Assembly (NCBI RefSeq): GCF_024494465.1
Contig: NZ_JAETXM010000005.1
Coordinates: 124,001 to 188,000 of the forward strand
Reading direction: 5' to 3'
From: Bacillus sp. V3B
Lineage (GTDB): Bacteria; Bacillota; Bacilli; Bacillales; Cytobacillaceae
DNA: 64,000 nt
The notes under the pieces are model-generated. The model searched no databases. It was given only the letters and a program-made list of their open reading frames with translations, and was not told the DNA's origin. Positions 46,434 to 54,288 of the stretch are shown here, one piece after another. Numbering within the stretch: the first letter of the stretch is position 1; every line of letters begins with the position of its first letter. Made by a program: the position numbers and the translations under genes.

Positions 46434-46490
46434 AAGGTGAGGAAAGGGATTATAAAGTCCCATTTTCCCTCATCTTTTTCTTTTTCATAA
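46434..46490. terminator. imperfect terminator yktC / ylaF
   Basis: GGTGAGG...GGGA / TCCC...CCCTCATC bulged stem, followed on the plus strand by CTTTTTCTTTTTC. It overlaps the 3' end of ylaF. Confidence 0.5.
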
Positions 46491-46635
46491 AACCTATCCC
46501 CATGATAAAAACTAGGAGTAGGGTGCATGCTAACATTCCGATGATACTTCTTTCGGCGATGGCTATTGCAAATCCCATCATGCATGCAGTCGCCATAATT
46601 GCAAATAATAAAAATACCCATTTGATTTTTTTCAA
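46450..46635 (-). CDS. ylaF: YlaF family small membrane protein (DUF5325)
   Basis: A 61-residue protein with two transmembrane helices (WVFLLFAIMATACMMGFAIA; IIGMLACTLLLVFIMGIGF) and a KKKKMRE tail, matching YlaF. Start TTG at 46635 with GGAGG 8 nt upstream. Function unknown. It is divergent from typA, as ylaF-ylaG are neighbours in B. subtilis. Confidence 0.8.
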   Translation of the reverse strand: MKKIKWVFLLFAIMATACMMGFAIAIAERSIIGMLACTLLLVFIMGIGFMKKKKMRENGTL

Positions 46636-46746
46636 AGTGAATGCCTCCAGACAGAAAATATAATTTATTTGAAAAATAAAAAGTATTCTAATAAACCTTT
46701 AAAGATATTTTACACAAAATATTTTTATTTTTCCACACATTTGTGT

Positions 46747-46824
46747 TATAATGTCTCAGTTAAGCTTCGGACATTTAGGTGATGTTGATCACCCTATTAG
46801 ATAGCTAGCAAGTGTTTCACCTTA
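46747..46824 (+). promoter_or_regulatory. typA leader: -10 box and alternative stems
   Basis: -10 TATAAT at 46747-46752 (the -35 is poor). In the ~95-nt leader TAGGTGA (46776-46782) can pair with TCACCCTA (46789-46796) or with TCACCTTA (46817-46824), but not both. The second pairing would reach near the AGGAGG site at 46834-46839. Confidence 0.35.
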
Positions 46825-46847
46825 AATATAGGTAGGAGGAAGTTTTT

Positions 46848-48689
46848 TTGAAAATCAGAGAAGATATTCGTAATATTGCAATCATTGCCCACGTAGACCA
46901 TGGAAAAACAACGTTAGTGGATCAGTTATTGAAGCAGTCTGGTACATTTCGTACAAATGAACATGTAGAAGAACGGGCTATGGATTCAAATGACATAGAA
47001 AGAGAACGTGGTATTACCATTTTAGCAAAAAATACAGCGATTCAGTATGAAAATAAAAGAATAAACATTCTTGATACACCAGGACATGCGGATTTTGGTG
47101 GTGAAGTCGAACGAATTATGAAAATGGTTGATGGAGTTGTATTAGTTGTTGATGCATACGAAGGTTGTATGCCGCAAACTCGTTTCGTGCTTAAAAAAGC
47201 ATTGGAGCAAAAATTAAACACGATGGTTGTTGTTAATAAAATTGACCGTGATTTTGCTCGACCAACAGAAGTAGTCGATGAAGTCATTGATTTATTTATT
47301 GAACTAGGTGCAGAAGAAGATCAGTTAGATTTTCCAGTTGTTTATGCGTCTGCTATTAATGGAACAGCAAGTCTGGATCCGGAAAAACAAGATGAAAACA
47401 TGAAAGCACTATACGATACGATTTTGGAACATACTCCTGCTCCAATCGATAATCGTGAAGAACCACTTCAATTTCAAGTGGCTTTGTTAGATTATAATGA
47501 CTTTGTTGGTAGAATCGGGATCGGCCGTGTTTTCCGTGGTACGATAAAGGTTGGACAGTCAGTAGCATTAATGAAGCTTGATGGATCGGTCAAACAATTT
47601 AGGGTAACGAAGCTAATGGGCTTTTTTGGTTTAAAACGACTAGAAATTGAAGAGGCATATGCAGGTGATTTAATCGCTGTTTCCGGTATGGAAGATATTA
47701 ATGTTGGAGAAACAGTTTGTCCGGTTGAGCATCAAGAAGCATTACCGATTTTAAGAATTGATGAACCAACGTTACAAATGGAATTTGTTGTCAATAACAG
47801 TCCGTTTGCGGGACGTGAAGGAAAATTTGTGACATCAAGAAAAATTGAAGAAAGACTTCGTGCACAACTTCAAACGGATGTGAGTTTACGTGTTGATAAT
47901 ACGGATTCTCCTGATGCATGGATTGTATCTGGACGCGGGGAATTGCATTTGTCAATCTTAATTGAAAATATGCGTCGTGAAGGCTTTGAAATTCAAGTAT
48001 CTAAGCCAGAAGTTATCGTAAGGATTATTGATGGTGTTCGTTGTGAACCAGTTGAACGTGTTCAAATTGATGTACCTGAAGAGCATACTGGATCGGTTAT
48101 GGAGTCGATGGGTGCTCGTAAAGGTGAAATGCTTGATATGATCAACAATGGAAATGGGCAAGTTCGTCTCATTTTTAATGTACCTGCAAGAGGCTTGATT
48201 GGATATAGCACTGAATTTTTAACCTTAACACGTGGTTACGGCATTATGAACCATACATTTGATAGCTACCAACCAATGCAAGCGGGTCAAGTAGGCGGTA
48301 GACGTCAAGGTGTGCTTGTTTCAATGGAAAATGGTAAAGCAACTACTTATGGAATTATGGGAGTAGAAGATCGTGGTGTTATTTTTGTTGATGCTGGTAC
48401 AGAGATCTATGAAGGAATGATTGTCGGTGAACATAACCGTGAAAATGATCTTACTGTGAACATTACAAAAATGAAACAACAGACAAATGTTCGTTCTGCA
48501 ACGAAGGATCAAACAAATACAATGAAAAAGCCACGTATTTTGACGTTGGAAGAATCATTAGAATACCTAAATGAAGATGAGTATTGTGAAGTCACTCCAG
48601 AATCGATTCGTTTACGTAAAAAAGTTCTTAATAAAAATGAACGTGAAAAATCAGCAAAAAAGAAAAAAGGTTCTGAAGTTCAGGCATAA
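46848..48689 (+). CDS. typA: ribosome-associated GTPase TypA/BipA
   Basis: Translational GTPase needed for late 50S assembly at low temperature, 613 residues (YlaG). G motifs: AHVDHGKTT (14-22), RGITI, DTPGHADFGGE, VVNKIDRDFARP and SAINGTASLDP. EF-G-like domains and the BipA-specific C-terminal domain (YEGMIVGEHNRENDLTVN...) follow, ending in a Lys-rich tail. Start TTG at 46848 with AGGAGGAAGTTTTT. A terminator stem of AAAAGGGAG / CTCCCTTTT follows. Confidence 0.97.
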   Translation: MKIREDIRNIAIIAHVDHGKTTLVDQLLKQSGTFRTNEHVEERAMDSNDIERERGITILAKNTAIQYENKRINILDTPGHADFGGEVERIMKMVDGVVLVVDAYEGCMPQTRFVLKKALEQKLNTMVVVNKIDRDFARPTEVVDEVIDLFIELGAEEDQLDFPVVYASAINGTASLDPEKQDENMKALYDTILEHTPAPIDNREEPLQFQVALLDYNDFVGRIGIGRVFRGTIKVGQSVALMKLDGSVKQFRVTKLMGFFGLKRLEIEEAYAGDLIAVSGMEDINVGETVCPVEHQEALPILRIDEPTLQMEFVVNNSPFAGREGKFVTSRKIEERLRAQLQTDVSLRVDNTDSPDAWIVSGRGELHLSILIENMRREGFEIQVSKPEVIVRIIDGVRCEPVERVQIDVPEEHTGSVMESMGARKGEMLDMINNGNGQVRLIFNVPARGLIGYSTEFLTLTRGYGIMNHTFDSYQPMQAGQVGGRRQGVLVSMENGKATTYGIMGVEDRGVIFVDAGTEIYEGMIVGEHNRENDLTVNITKMKQQTNVRSATKDQTNTMKKPRILTLEESLEYLNEDEYCEVTPESIRLRKKVLNKNEREKSAKKKKGSEVQA

Positions 48690-48702
48690 AATAGCAAGAG
48701 TT

Positions 48703-48732
48703 AAAAGGGAGGCAGTATTGTCTCCCTTTTAC
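48703..48732 (+). terminator. typA terminator
   Basis: AAAAGGGAG / CTCCCTTTT 9-bp stem, 10-nt loop. Confidence 0.75.
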
Positions 48733-48841
48733 TATGTATCGAAAAACGACCACTGATGGAAGTTTTCTTTATTGAACGGTTTTCTCATCCATAGTATAGT
48801 AGATTTTAGATGAAGGGATAGAATAGGGGGAATAAAGGGGA

Positions 48842-49141
48842 ATGGATATAAGTGAACGCCTTTCTTTTTTTGCTGCTTTATATAGGGTAGATGAGAATTC
48901 GGATTTGGGTATGTGGCTTTTGTATATAACGATATTACTTTTGAGTATTCTTGTGTTTAAGCTTGGTTTTGCACAAAAACTGCCATTACTTAAATCTGTC
49001 ATTATCTATTTATTCTTAATTTTCGGTTGTGCATTTTTAAGTTTTCTAGGTATTTTTCTACCAATTACAGAAGGGCTCGTGGTAGCTGCATTAATTTTAA
49101 TTATTTATAAAATTCGTCTACATAGATATAAAAATGCATGA
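48842..49141 (+). CDS. ylaH: YlaH-like membrane protein
   Basis: A 99-residue protein with three transmembrane helices (about 22-40, 50-70, 73-90). [23 protein letters not shown] and the helix pattern match B. subtilis YlaH, next to typA in both. Function unknown. GGGGGAATAAAGGGGA precedes the ATG. Confidence 0.82.
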   Translation: MDISERLSFFAALYRVDENSDLGMWLLYITILLLSILVFKLGFAQKLPLLKSVIIYLFLIFGCAFLSFLGIFLPITEGLVVAALILIIYKIRLHRYKNA

Positions 49142-49168
49142 GTATTATGTGGAATAGGAGAAATAATC

Positions 49169-49456
49169 ATGAAATCTGTTCAAGATGCTATTTATAATTG
49201 GTTGACGATAAGAGTAGTGTGTGAGGAAAGACCTGGTGACTTGGCGGCAGTTGAAACGGAAGAGATGTTTTGGACGATTCTAGAAGATGAGCATGGCCTA
49301 TCTAACGTAACGATCGATAAGGATGAGGTTATGTATTATATTACATATATGAAAGATGGAGAATCTTCTAAAGCTCGCTTTCCAAGGGAATTAATCGATG
49401 TAATGATCAATCAAATTAATGAGGAACCAGAGAAGTATAAGATCTATCCAGAGTAA
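49169..49456 (+). CDS. conserved hypothetical protein, 95 aa
   Basis: Acidic soluble protein: MKSVQDAIYNWLTIRVVCEE, then a beta-rich part (VTIDKDEVMYYITYMKDGE) and a helical end. Its position 27 bp behind ylaH with AGGAGAAATAATC as ribosome site suggests co-transcription with ylaH. No named family recognised. A terminator follows. Confidence 0.7.
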   Translation: MKSVQDAIYNWLTIRVVCEERPGDLAAVETEEMFWTILEDEHGLSNVTIDKDEVMYYITYMKDGESSKARFPRELIDVMINQINEEPEKYKIYPE

Positions 49457-49493
49457 AATGAATATCCTATAATGTCAGTTCAATCGTGTAAAC

Positions 49494-49523
49494 AAAAAGC
49501 GTCCATTTTAATGGGCGCTTTTT
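49494..49523 (+). terminator. terminator after the ylaH operon
   Basis: AAAAAGCGTCCATT / AATGGGCGCTTTTT 14-bp stem with one G.U and a 2-nt apparent loop. Confidence 0.85.
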
Positions 49524-49567
49524 GTTGTTTCTTAAAACGATTGTTATTTGAACAGTCTTTCTTTATT

Positions 49568-49771
49568 TTATTCCCATTCGTCTTCTTGTTTTTTGCTGCG
49601 ATAGAGATGGAAATTTCCAGTTGCTATTCTTTGCTCAGTTCTTTCTGTGATTCGGTTTGTACAGGGTTGACACATATACGTATAAATAGGTCTGTTTCTT
49701 AATCGTTTTGCTTGAAAGGAATCATCTTCAATGGATTCAATATTATCACAAATTACGCATTTTACTCTCAT
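49568..49771 (-). CDS. ylaI: YlaI: small zinc-ribbon protein (DUF2197)
   Basis: A 67-residue protein with two CxxC knuckles, VKCVICDN and YMCQPCTN, forming a probable zinc ribbon. NRITERTEQRIATGNF and the overall length match B. subtilis YlaI. The ATG at 49771 is chosen because AGAGGTG lies just upstream. It might bind nucleic acid, but no role is known. It is opposite in direction to its neighbours. Confidence 0.82.
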   Translation of the reverse strand: MRVKCVICDNIESIEDDSFQAKRLRNRPIYTYMCQPCTNRITERTEQRIATGNFHLYRSKKQEDEWE

Positions 49772-50038
49772 TCGACACACCTCTAGAATTTCATTCATTT
49801 TATCTAAATTAAAATGGAATTTTATTTTTTCTTAATCTTTCTTTTAATTACTTTAACCTTTCTATGGATAAATTTCACACTACTTATAAGTTGTATTACT
49901 TATATTATATAATATGTTTTTATTTGTTTCGAATTTATTTATTGTTCTTGTTCTCTAAGTGGATTAATTTAATTGCTATAACATTGAAAATAAGGTGTTT
50001 TAATAATATGATGGTGGTAATGAAAAGGAGGTTTTTTG

Positions 50039-50494
50039 ATGGCAAATCAAGTAGAATTAGTATTGACTAAGCGATTATTTGATTGTTTACAAAGTGAACG
50101 GTTTGTTCTGCTATCTACGGTTGATTACGAGACAGGAGGTCCGAATGTAAGTGCTATCTCCTGGGTGTTGGCAAAAAATGAACAAACTATCCTGTTTGCA
50201 GTTGATAATCGCTCTAGGATTGTTCGGAATATTAGGGGGAATTCTAAAATAGCAATCAATGTGATTGTGGAAGAGTCTTCTTATTCAATTAGTGGTGATG
50301 CGAGGGTGATACAAGAAAAGATTGAGGAAGCTCCATTAAAGCTGGCACTGATCCAATTGGATATAAAGGAAGTAAGAGATGTCATGTTTTATGGATCGAA
50401 AATTACTAGCGCACCTGAATATGATAAAACATATGATCGTGAAGCCGCTAAAAGGTTGGATACTCAAGTAATGGATGCAATGAAAAAAGCTTAG
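50039..50494 (+). CDS. ylaL: pyridoxamine 5'-phosphate oxidase-fold protein (YlaL)
   Basis: A 151-residue split-barrel flavoprotein-like protein: FVLLSTVDYETGGPNVSAISWVL, IAINVIVEESSYSISGDARV and a C-terminal helix. The fold binds FMN or F420/heme-like cofactors; residues for PNP oxidation are not evident. It resembles B. subtilis YlaL. AAAAGGAGG is 7 nt before the ATG. The last eight codons form the left arm of an exceptional hairpin. Confidence 0.8.
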   Translation: MANQVELVLTKRLFDCLQSERFVLLSTVDYETGGPNVSAISWVLAKNEQTILFAVDNRSRIVRNIRGNSKIAINVIVEESSYSISGDARVIQEKIEEAPLKLALIQLDIKEVRDVMFYGSKITSAPEYDKTYDREAAKRLDTQVMDAMKKA

Positions 50495-50524
50495 TCAAAT
50501 GACTAAGCTTTTTTCATTGCATCC
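50473..50524. terminator. 25-bp perfect hairpin at the ylaL 3' end
   Basis: Positions 50473-50497 and 50500-50524 are exact reverse complements with only AA between them (the real loop would be a few nt larger). The left arm is the last codons and stop of ylaL; the right arm carries T6 internally. It probably serves ylaL and the convergent ylaJ. Confidence 0.85.
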
Positions 50525-50554
50525 GACTACAACCTCAAGACGCGACAAGCTTTT

Positions 50555-51136
50555 CTATTTATGATGGTTGGATTGTTCTTGTTGTTCTTTTTCTAGGTTT
50601 TGTTTTTCGTTGTCATTTAATTTGTTTTTTGGATCTTCTGTAGCATTTTTTGGATTTGGATCGGCCATATCGGCTGGGATTTCAGGCATGAGACGTCCAG
50701 CGATATCAGCCAACTCATTCATGATCCCTTGAATGGGTTTATTATTTTGGATATCTTCCTGAATTTCTTTTAGGCGGGCGTTTATATCAGGATCTGCAAC
50801 TATGATAGCGCGTGCCCCGTGTGGATCGTTTTTTAAGCTTTCTGCTACAGAATATTTAATCGATCCAACTTCTGAACGGTCTAAATCTTTATCTACATCA
50901 ATACCAACAATTGCATAATTCCCAAGAACTACTGCAGTGGAATCATTTACATTTGGAATACTTGAAGCAAGACTTACTAAATGTTTTGAAACCTCCTGCC
51001 CTGTCTGTTTATCAACTTTCTGAACGGTACTATTTTTTACGCTGATGACATTTTGTTTTTGCTCTGTAACCTCGTTTTTTCCTCCACATCCAAAAAGGGT
51101 AAGCAGGCTGATTAGGAGTAATAAGTACATTTTCAT
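50555..51136 (-). CDS. ylaJ: YhcN/YlaJ family sporulation lipoprotein
   Basis: A 193-residue predicted lipoprotein: signal MKMYLLLLISLLTLFGC, lipobox LFGC. The YhcN/YlaJ domain covers about 60-150 (VVLGNYAIVGIDVDKDLDRSEV; ARAIIVADPDINARL), with a disordered Glu/Lys/Gln/Asn/His tail. Members are in the spore membrane and affect germination or cortex. The ATG at 51136 has AGGAGG 8 nt upstream. Its presence is one of the signs that the organism sporulates. Confidence 0.87.
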   Translation of the reverse strand: MKMYLLLLISLLTLFGCGGKNEVTEQKQNVISVKNSTVQKVDKQTGQEVSKHLVSLASSIPNVNDSTAVVLGNYAIVGIDVDKDLDRSEVGSIKYSVAESLKNDPHGARAIIVADPDINARLKEIQEDIQNNKPIQGIMNELADIAGRLMPEIPADMADPNPKNATEDPKNKLNDNEKQNLEKEQQEQSNHHK

Positions 51137-51500
51137 TTCAAGCACCTCCTTTAAATATCACAATCAATTTAGGGTGAATAGGGGATTATTTCAATTAAAA
51201 TTGAAATCATTATTAGTTATTGTGCAAAATACCTTCTATCTTTATACAAAAAATCATATATTTTACCAAAGTTCTAACTGTCCTAGGTTAGTTCATCAAT
51301 GAAGGGGTGTGGCAACCTGATAAGAAAGCGACTTTCATTGGAAGGCTCTGTGAAGTAATAACATTAAAACTCTGCGTAATGGGCAAGCAGTGTCTTGAAA
51401 TTATGGGGGGAGTCAACAAGATACGTTTACACTGTTTGTCTTTAGAGAAAAAGGAAACGCATCACAGCAAATAGAACACATAGGAGCAGGAGGCATCGGA
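51137..51500. other. intergenic region between ylaJ and phoH
   Basis: 364 bp without a supported gene. A 9-bp perfect palindrome ATTTCAATT / AATTGAAAT lies at 51188-51207. CAATGAAG (51297-51304) and CTTTCATTG (51332-51340) form the base of a possible leader fold before phoH. No known riboswitch class was recognised. Confidence 0.4.
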
Positions 51501-52829
51501 TTGAGTAAAATATACGTGTTAGATACCAATGTGTTGTTACAAGATCCTCATTCAATTTTTTCATTTGAAGAAAATGAAGTTATTATTCCAGCAGTTGTAC
51601 TTGAAGAAGTTGACTCCAAAAAAAGATACATGGACGAAATAGGGAGAAATGCACGACAAGTAGCGAGATTGATCGACGGTCTCAGGGAAACAGGGAAATT
51701 ACATGAAGGGATTCCATTAGAAAATGGGGGAGAAATTCGAATTGAGCTTAATCATCGTTCGTTTCATCAACTGCAAGAAATCTTTATTGAAAAAACAAAT
51801 GATAACCGTATTTTAGCCGTTGCAAAAAATCTGTCATTAGAAGAGGAAACGAAAGAAAATGGACGACAAGTCATCCTAGTAAGTAAAGATGCTCTTGTAA
51901 GAGTAAAAGCGGATGCAATCGGATTGTTATCAGAGGATTTTCTTAGTGATCGTGTTGTAGAAAATGACCACATTTATACAGGTTATTTAAATATTTTTAT
52001 TGCAACCGAACTATTAAATAGGTTTTATGAAAATGGGGAACTGCCATTAAGGGATATTGCGAATCATCCTTTTTATCCAAATCAATTTATCCTTTTAAAA
52101 GATGCACTTGGTTCTTCTTCATCAGCTATTGGCATCGTGGATCCTAATGCACAAAAAGTGAAAAAACTAATCTTTGATCATGATCATATTTGGGGTATTA
52201 AGCCACGGAATGTTCAGCAAACAATGGCTGTTGAACTGTTGCTAAGAAAAGATTTTCCGCTCATCACTTTAATAGGAAAAGCAGGGACCGGAAAAACTTT
52301 ACTAGCTCTTGCATCAGGGCTCATGCAAACTGAGGATATGGGCACTTTTAAAAAATTACTTGTGGCACGGCCTATTGTACCTGTTGGAAAGGATTTAGGA
52401 TTTCTTCCTGGTGAAAAGCAAGAGAAATTAAGACCTTGGATGCAGCCGATTTACGACAATCTTGAATTCTTATTTAATGCTAAAAAGCCAGGTGAACTCG
52501 AAGCGATTCTAGCAGGTATGGGTTCAATCGAAGTTGAGGCACTAACCTATATTAGGGGAAGAAGTATTCCAGATCAATATATCATTATTGATGAGGCGCA
52601 AAATTTAACCAAGCATGAGGTGAAAACAATTCTGACGAGGGTAGGGGAAGGGAGTAAAATTGTTTTAATGGGAGATCCAGAGCAGATTGATCACCCATAT
52701 CTAGATGCATATAACAACGGCCTTACATATGTGGTCGAAAAGTTTAAAGATCAGAAAATAGCTGGACATGTAAAGCTTATAAAAGGAGAAAGGTCTGGGC
52801 TAGCCCAATTGGCAGCTGATTTATTGTAA
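51501..52829 (+). CDS. ylaK: PIN + PhoH-family ATPase (YlaK, PhoH2 type)
   Basis: A 442-residue fusion of an N-terminal PIN ribonuclease domain (VLDTNVLLQDP ... EEVDSKK ... NDNRILAVA, about 1-140) with a C-terminal PhoH P-loop domain. The latter has Walker A GKAGTGKTLLALASGL and Walker B YIIIDEAQN. PhoH2 proteins act as ATP-dependent RNA helicase-ribonucleases, and the acidic PIN residues appear intact. Start TTG at 51501 with AGGAGGCATCGGA. It resembles B. subtilis YlaK. A terminator and a MITE-like element follow. Confidence 0.92.
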   Translation: MSKIYVLDTNVLLQDPHSIFSFEENEVIIPAVVLEEVDSKKRYMDEIGRNARQVARLIDGLRETGKLHEGIPLENGGEIRIELNHRSFHQLQEIFIEKTNDNRILAVAKNLSLEEETKENGRQVILVSKDALVRVKADAIGLLSEDFLSDRVVENDHIYTGYLNIFIATELLNRFYENGELPLRDIANHPFYPNQFILLKDALGSSSSAIGIVDPNAQKVKKLIFDHDHIWGIKPRNVQQTMAVELLLRKDFPLITLIGKAGTGKTLLALASGLMQTEDMGTFKKLLVARPIVPVGKDLGFLPGEKQEKLRPWMQPIYDNLEFLFNAKKPGELEAILAGMGSIEVEALTYIRGRSIPDQYIIIDEAQNLTKHEVKTILTRVGEGSKIVLMGDPEQIDHPYLDAYNNGLTYVVEKFKDQKIAGHVKLIKGERSGLAQLAADLL

Positions 52830-52841
52830 GCTGAGTAAGAA

Positions 52842-52875
52842 AAAAGGAGAGAGAGCTAAGGCTTTTTCTCCTTTT
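52842..52875 (+). terminator. ylaK terminator
   Basis: AAAAGGAGA...AGC / GCT...TCTCCTTTT stem with an internal bulge. Confidence 0.7.
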
Positions 52876-52958
52876 AAATAGGGCTATGTTAAATAATCGT
52901 GTTGATGTTCTAATGGCCTTTAGTGTATCAACAATAATGATTAACATAGCTTTAAATA
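52873..52958. mobile_element. MITE-like palindromic element with target-site duplication
   Basis: Inverted termini GCTATGTTAA (52883-52892) and TTAACATAGC (52941-52950). A second paired block, GTTGAT / ATCAAC, sits at matching positions inside. The element (52881-52950, about 70 bp) is flanked by the direct repeat TTTAAATA (52873-52880 and 52951-52958), as expected for an 8-bp target duplication. It encodes nothing. The parent transposase is unknown and no other copy is in this window. Confidence 0.65.
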
Positions 52959-52963
52959 AAGTT

Positions 52964-53461
52964 TTATTCAACTCTAAAGGTTCTAATATTTTTAATCGGA
53001 TTTTCTCTGTTACTTCCATCGCCCAAATAAACATGAATAGGTCCATCTTCTGTTAGTGGCTTTCCGGTCTGTGAAAAACCAAGTATCATGTCTTTTGCTT
53101 CTTCTATCGGAAGGGAGTACTTATTATCGACCCCTTCAATAACAACCGTTTGTGCCTCTTCCAAAGGCTCTGCATTATCTAAAAAAGGTTGAAAGAGAAT
53201 CCCGAAGGAAGTAGTTAATATTTTCTCTTTTTCATATCTTTTCTTTTCTTTTCCAGGAGTGGAAACCGTTGCCCCTTCTATTATTTCGCGATCCCAATGT
53301 TTTGAAATAGACTTTGTATATTCCTCTAATTCGTTAACCTTTTCTAACTGTTGGTCAAAATATGTATCTAGATCAAGTTTGCGATCATCGAAAATCCAAA
53401 CGCTCGGATCAAGCGTAATAGGGAATTTGACTTTACCATTAATATGTACAATATTCTCCAT
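52964..53461 (-). CDS. conserved hypothetical protein, 165 aa
   Basis: Soluble protein opening MENIVHINGKVKFPITLDPS, then VWIFDDRKLDLDTYFD, a middle charged helix (KKRYEKEKI) and a beta-rich C-terminal half (VYLGDGSNRENPIKNIRTFRVE). From memory, Bacillus homologues are sometimes labelled peptidyl-prolyl isomerase, but I see no motif that would support that, so no function is assigned. AGGAGG lies 6-8 nt before the ATG. It is encoded opposite to ylaK and ylaN. Confidence 0.75.
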   Translation of the reverse strand: MENIVHINGKVKFPITLDPSVWIFDDRKLDLDTYFDQQLEKVNELEEYTKSISKHWDREIIEGATVSTPGKEKKRYEKEKILTTSFGILFQPFLDNAEPLEEAQTVVIEGVDNKYSLPIEEAKDMILGFSQTGKPLTEDGPIHVYLGDGSNRENPIKNIRTFRVE

Positions 53462-53668
53462 TTGTGCCTCCTATATTTATTTATTTTACTGCTATTTCTA
53501 TGTATTCACTAATATTTATCGTTGTACATAAAACTTGAGTGTACCTTGCATTTTTTCTTTGTTACAGATTATACTCTATTAATGATCAGCTGTCATGAAA
53601 TGTACTTAGGAACAAAATATTATTGTTTATGATATTAGAGTCAAAAGTCTGAGCTTCTTTAATATTCC

Positions 53669-53697
53669 TTGCATTTTTATATATATAAGTTTAAAAT
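53669..53697 (+). promoter_or_regulatory. probable ylaN promoter
   Basis: -35 TTGCAT, 17-bp spacer, -10 TAAAAT, about 40 bp before the ylaN start codon. Confidence 0.55.
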
Positions 53698-53738
53698 TTA
53701 TAAATAGGATAATCGCTCGCAAAACGGGGGGATCAACT

Positions 53739-54020
53739 TTGGCTTCTAAAATGACCATTGATCATAAAGAAAAAGCAGGTGCTTTATTAAAAGCTGATGC
53801 TCATAAAATATTAAGGCTGATCAAAGTGCAGATGGATAATCTCACTATGCCTCAATGTCCTCTTTATGAAGATGTATTGGACACGCAAATGTTTGGCTTA
53901 TCGCGTGAAATAGACTTTGCAGTACGACTTGGGCTTATTGACGAAAATGATGGGAAAAATCTTTTGGACGAGTTGGAAAAAGAACTTATTCTCTTACATG
54001 AATCGTCAATAAAAAAATAA
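53739..54020 (+). CDS. ylaN: UPF0358 family protein YlaN
   Basis: A 93-residue helical protein the same size as B. subtilis YlaN, which is needed for growth under iron limitation and has been linked to Fur antagonism. Family text: [21 protein letters not shown] and [17 protein letters not shown]. Start TTG at 53739; CGGGGGGATCAACT serves as ribosome site. It lies upstream of ftsW as in B. subtilis but is separated from it by a terminator. Confidence 0.92.
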   Translation: MASKMTIDHKEKAGALLKADAHKILRLIKVQMDNLTMPQCPLYEDVLDTQMFGLSREIDFAVRLGLIDENDGKNLLDELEKELILLHESSIKK

Positions 54021-54024
54021 GATT

Positions 54025-54065
54025 AAAACTCAAACATGGGAAGAGCTTGTTTGAGTTTTTTTATC
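54025..54065 (+). terminator. ylaN terminator
   Basis: AAAACTCAAAC / GTTTGAGTTTT 11-bp stem, 13-nt loop, then TTTATC. Confidence 0.85.
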
Positions 54066-54288
54066 TCATAATTGTAGTTGTTTTAGACTAGAGCATTATA
54101 TACAAATACATATGATAGATGATTAAGTTTTCTGTATAATGAAGATTGCATCCGCTCGTTTTAACTAGTATGATATAAAAATGCAATTCCCTTTTATAAC
54201 TCTAAACATTTTCTTCTCTCTAGATGCAGGATATTTGATAGTATAGTAGAATAAATTATACAACTTGGAAGACGAGGGAAGAGGTTGG

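Noticed and set aside
51141-51500. Riboswitch or T-box leader before ylaK
   Set aside because: No T-box GGGTGG sequence, no anti-terminator/terminator pair and no known class motif; only weak palindromes.
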